In this document: one piece after another, positions 41,102 to 43,068 of the stretch | Numbering within the stretch: the first letter of the stretch is position 1 | How the letters are laid out: the number at the start of each line of letters is the position of its first letter | Assembly: GCF_008868155.1 (NCBI RefSeq) | Contig: NZ_WBKR01000026.1 | Coordinates: 1 to 43,068 of the forward strand | Length of the DNA: 43,068 bases | Reading direction: 5' to 3' | Source: Micromonospora sp. ALFpr18c | Lineage (GTDB): Bacteria; Actinomycetota; Actinomycetes; Mycobacteriales; Micromonosporaceae | The notes under the pieces: model-generated | Seen by the model: the letters and a program-made list of their open reading frames with translations, nothing else | Told to the model about the DNA's origin: nothing | Databases searched by the model: none | Made by a program: the position numbers and the translations under genes

Positions 41102-42945
41102 CCGCGCTCGCCGCCCGGCTGCTGCGCCACCGTGGCGGTCCGGCCGCCGCCACGCTGCTCGCCCTGATCGCCGGGGTGCTGATCCTGGTCGCCATGGGCA
41201 CCCTCGTCGAGTCCGGGCTGCGGTTCCGTCCGCAGCCGCGGCTCTGGGTGACGGCCGACCTGGTCGTCGCCGACCGCACGGTCAGCCACACGATCAGGGA
41301 GTTCGACGGCGGGACCAGCACGAGCACCGTCGCGCTGCCCGAGGGCGGCACGGTGGACGCCGCTCTGGTGGAAGAGATCCGGCGGCTGCCCGGCGTCGCG
41401 CAGGTGAGCGGCGACGACCGGGTCGTGCTCGGCGCACCGGCCGGCGTGGGGCACGGCTGGGGCACGTACGGGTTCGCGGGTCGCCCGATCGTTGCGGGCG
41501 TCGCGCCCCGGGTGGATGACGAGGTGCTGGTCGACTCTCGGCTGGGCGTTGCTCCGGGCGACCGCATCGACCTGGTCGCCGGCGGGGTCAGTCGGCCGTA
41601 CCGGGTGAGCGCGACCGCCGACACGGGCGCCGCCGGGGTGTTCTTCACCGACGCGCAGGCCGCGCGGCTGTCCGCGCACCCGGGCCGGGTGGACGCGATC
41701 GGCGTGCGGGTGGCGCCGGGCGCCGATCGCGGCGCGGTGGGCGACGCGGTCCGCCGGATCGCCTCGGCGGCCGGCGCCAGCACGTACGCCGGCGCGGACC
41801 GGGGGGAGGCCGAGCAGTCCGCGAACCTGGCCGCCCGGTCGCTGCTGATCGAGGCCGGGGCGGCGTTCGGCGGGTACGTCATCCTGCTGATCGTCTTCGT
41901 GGTGGCCGGCACGATCGGTCTGTCCGTCCGGCATCGGCGGCGCGATCTGGCGTTGCTGCGGGCGGTCGCGGCGACGCCGGGCCAGATACGTCGGATGCTG
42001 ATCGCCGAGGCCGCGCTGCTGGGTCTGGTCGCCGCTGTCCTCGGCGCGCCGGCCGGCCTGCTGGCCGCCGGCTGGGTGCACGGCGAACTGGTCGGCCGCG
42101 GGTTCGTCCCGGCCGACTTTCCGATGACCGGTGGGCTCGTCGCGGTGCCGGCGGCGGCGGCCACGGCGGTGCTCGTGGCGGTGCTCGCCGCGCTGGTCGC
42201 CGGGCGGCGGGTCGCCGGGATCAAGCCGGTCGAGGCGCTCGGCGAGATCGCCGTCGAGCCTCGGCCCAGCGGCCGGGTACGGCTGATCGCCGGTGTGCTG
42301 ACCCTCGCCGCCGCCGTCACCCCCGGGGCGTTCACGTTCGGCGGCACCGGGCCGACGGCGGCGTTGGCCGGCGCGGCCGGCATGCTCTACCTGTTCGTCA
42401 TCGCGGTGGCGCTGCTCGCGCCGAGGCTGAACGCGCACGCGGCACGCCTGCTCACCCCGGCGCTGTCCCGGAGCTGGCGGGTCAGCGGCCACCTCGCTGC
42501 GGCCAACCTGCGGGCCAACGCGCAGGGCATGGCGACCGTGCTGACCGCCCTCGTGCTGTCGGTCGGGTTCGGCGGCTCGGTGTGGTTCCTGCAGACCAAC
42601 CTTGAGCGGGAGACCGTTGCGCAGAGTGCTGCGGGCACGCTCGCCGAGCGGGTGGTGTCCGCGCCGGGCGGGCTGGCGCCCGAGGCGGCGCGGGAGATCC
42701 GCGAGCTGGCCGGGGTACGGGCGGCCACCGGTGTACGCCGCACACAGGTGGTGGTGCGGTCGTTCGACGGGATCGAGCCGGTCGCCGCTCAGGCGGTCGA
42801 CCCGACCGGGATCGCGTCCACGATGGATCTCGGCGTACGCGACGGTGACCTGGCCGACCTGGCCGACCTGGCCGACCTGGGCGCGGACACGGTCGCGCTC
42901 TCCGCGCCCCAGGCGTCGGCCTCCGGTTGGCACGTCGGCGAGGCG
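41098..42945 (+). pseudogene. FtsX-like ABC permease, C-terminally truncated
   Basis: The protein begins MTALAARLLRHRGGPAAATL and shows FtsX/MacB permease features: a membrane helix, an extracellular domain, then RRRDLALLRAVAATPGQIRR between membrane helices and a second half with HLAAANLRANAQGMATVLTA. Full-length members are about 800-850 aa. Here after about 616 codons the sequence meets an IS1634-type fragment near 42943 and the remaining frame is antisense transposase. The second extracellular domain is cut and the last membrane helices are missing. A run of Asp-Leu-Ala repeats (42847-42882) marks the end of the intact part. The exporter is probably dead. Confidence 0.85.
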
Positions 42946-43068
42946 CCAGAGCCCGGTTCGCGACCAGCGCGAACAGCACCCGCTCCACGTCGACCTCCCG
43001 CCGCGCCGAGCCGACCAACGGCCGTAGGACGGTGTCGATTCGCAGCCGGCGCCACAGCCCGTCGAGCA
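42943..43068 (-). pseudogene. IS1634-family transposase fragment
   Basis: On the minus strand the edge reads LDGLWRRLRIDTVLRPLVG then VERVLFALVANRALAP, the conserved early part of IS1634/IS4-group transposases, where S/ASKLA usually follows RALAP. Here FtsX antisense follows instead, so the transposase is cut about 40 residues into this block and its catalytic domain is absent. Its N-terminus lies beyond the right edge. Confidence 0.75.

Noticed and set aside
42847..42882. Tandem GACCTGGCC repeats as a regulatory or CRISPR-like array
   Set aside because: They are in frame in the permease gene (Asp-Leu-Ala) and too short and contiguous for CRISPR. No CRISPR array or cas gene was seen anywhere.

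Overview
The window is high-GC actinobacterial chromosome, most like Micromonosporaceae (Micromonospora or a close relative). This rests on GC-rich third codon positions, frequent GTG starts, an actinobacterial DUF574 methyltransferase, a MmyB-like regulator beside an SDR gene, an ECF42-type sigma factor with a DGPF/YCII partner, and secreted GH11, S1 protease and penicillin-acylase enzymes. Genus is inference; no rRNA or complete tRNA is present.

Layout. 1-940 is the scarred end of a mobile region. It holds an IS30 transposase tail joined to an IS3-group transposase tail, an IS3 end inside a PIN-domain gene, and the 3' half of a tRNA-Pro(GGG) that looks like the distal att site of an integrative element lying to the left. 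1.1-4.2 kb holds a GNAT acetyltransferase, a CdiI-like immunity gene, an unrecognised 407-aa coiled-coil protein and a broken DUF1330 gene. 4.3-6.4 kb is a TetR/DUF418 divergent pair around a 37-bp palindrome. 6.4-9.6 kb has a monocistronic zwf and a TOPRIM/DnaG-like gene split by an in-frame TAG. 9.9-11.4 kb is a P450/ferredoxin operon followed by an imperfect tandem repeat and a peptidase remnant. 11.6-13.1 kb carries small hypothetical genes.

13.1-15.3 kb is a head-to-head fusion of a 5'-truncated LuxR response regulator and an N-terminally altered multicopper oxidase. 15.6-24.8 kb encodes a secreted penicillin acylase with an F5/8C domain, a secreted protein, a GH15 enzyme, a DUF574 methyltransferase, two unknown small proteins and a MalY/PatB C-S lyase. 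24.9-27 kb is a lower-GC stretch with unknown genes and a leucine-rich-repeat-variant protein. 27.1-29.5 kb is a two-gene operon of a secreted unknown and an S1 protease. 30.2-31.6 kb joins an ATP-grasp gene missing its C-terminus to the last part of an MFS transporter gene. Intact regulators follow: a MocR protein, a MmyB-type regulator with its SDR, and ECF42 with YCII. Then come a GH11 xylanase, an enolase-superfamily tail, and a histidine kinase/response regulator/ABC-FtsX set whose permease is cut by an IS1634-type transposase fragment at the right edge.

The most striking property is the number of broken genes: about ten truncations or junctions in 43 kb, several joining two unrelated truncated genes at one point. 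I did not find a convincing new multi-gene defence or biosynthetic system. The best leads are the orphan CDI immunity gene with its 407-aa neighbour, the amber-split TOPRIM gene, the ECF42 promoter that can be read from the sequence, and the fusion junctions.
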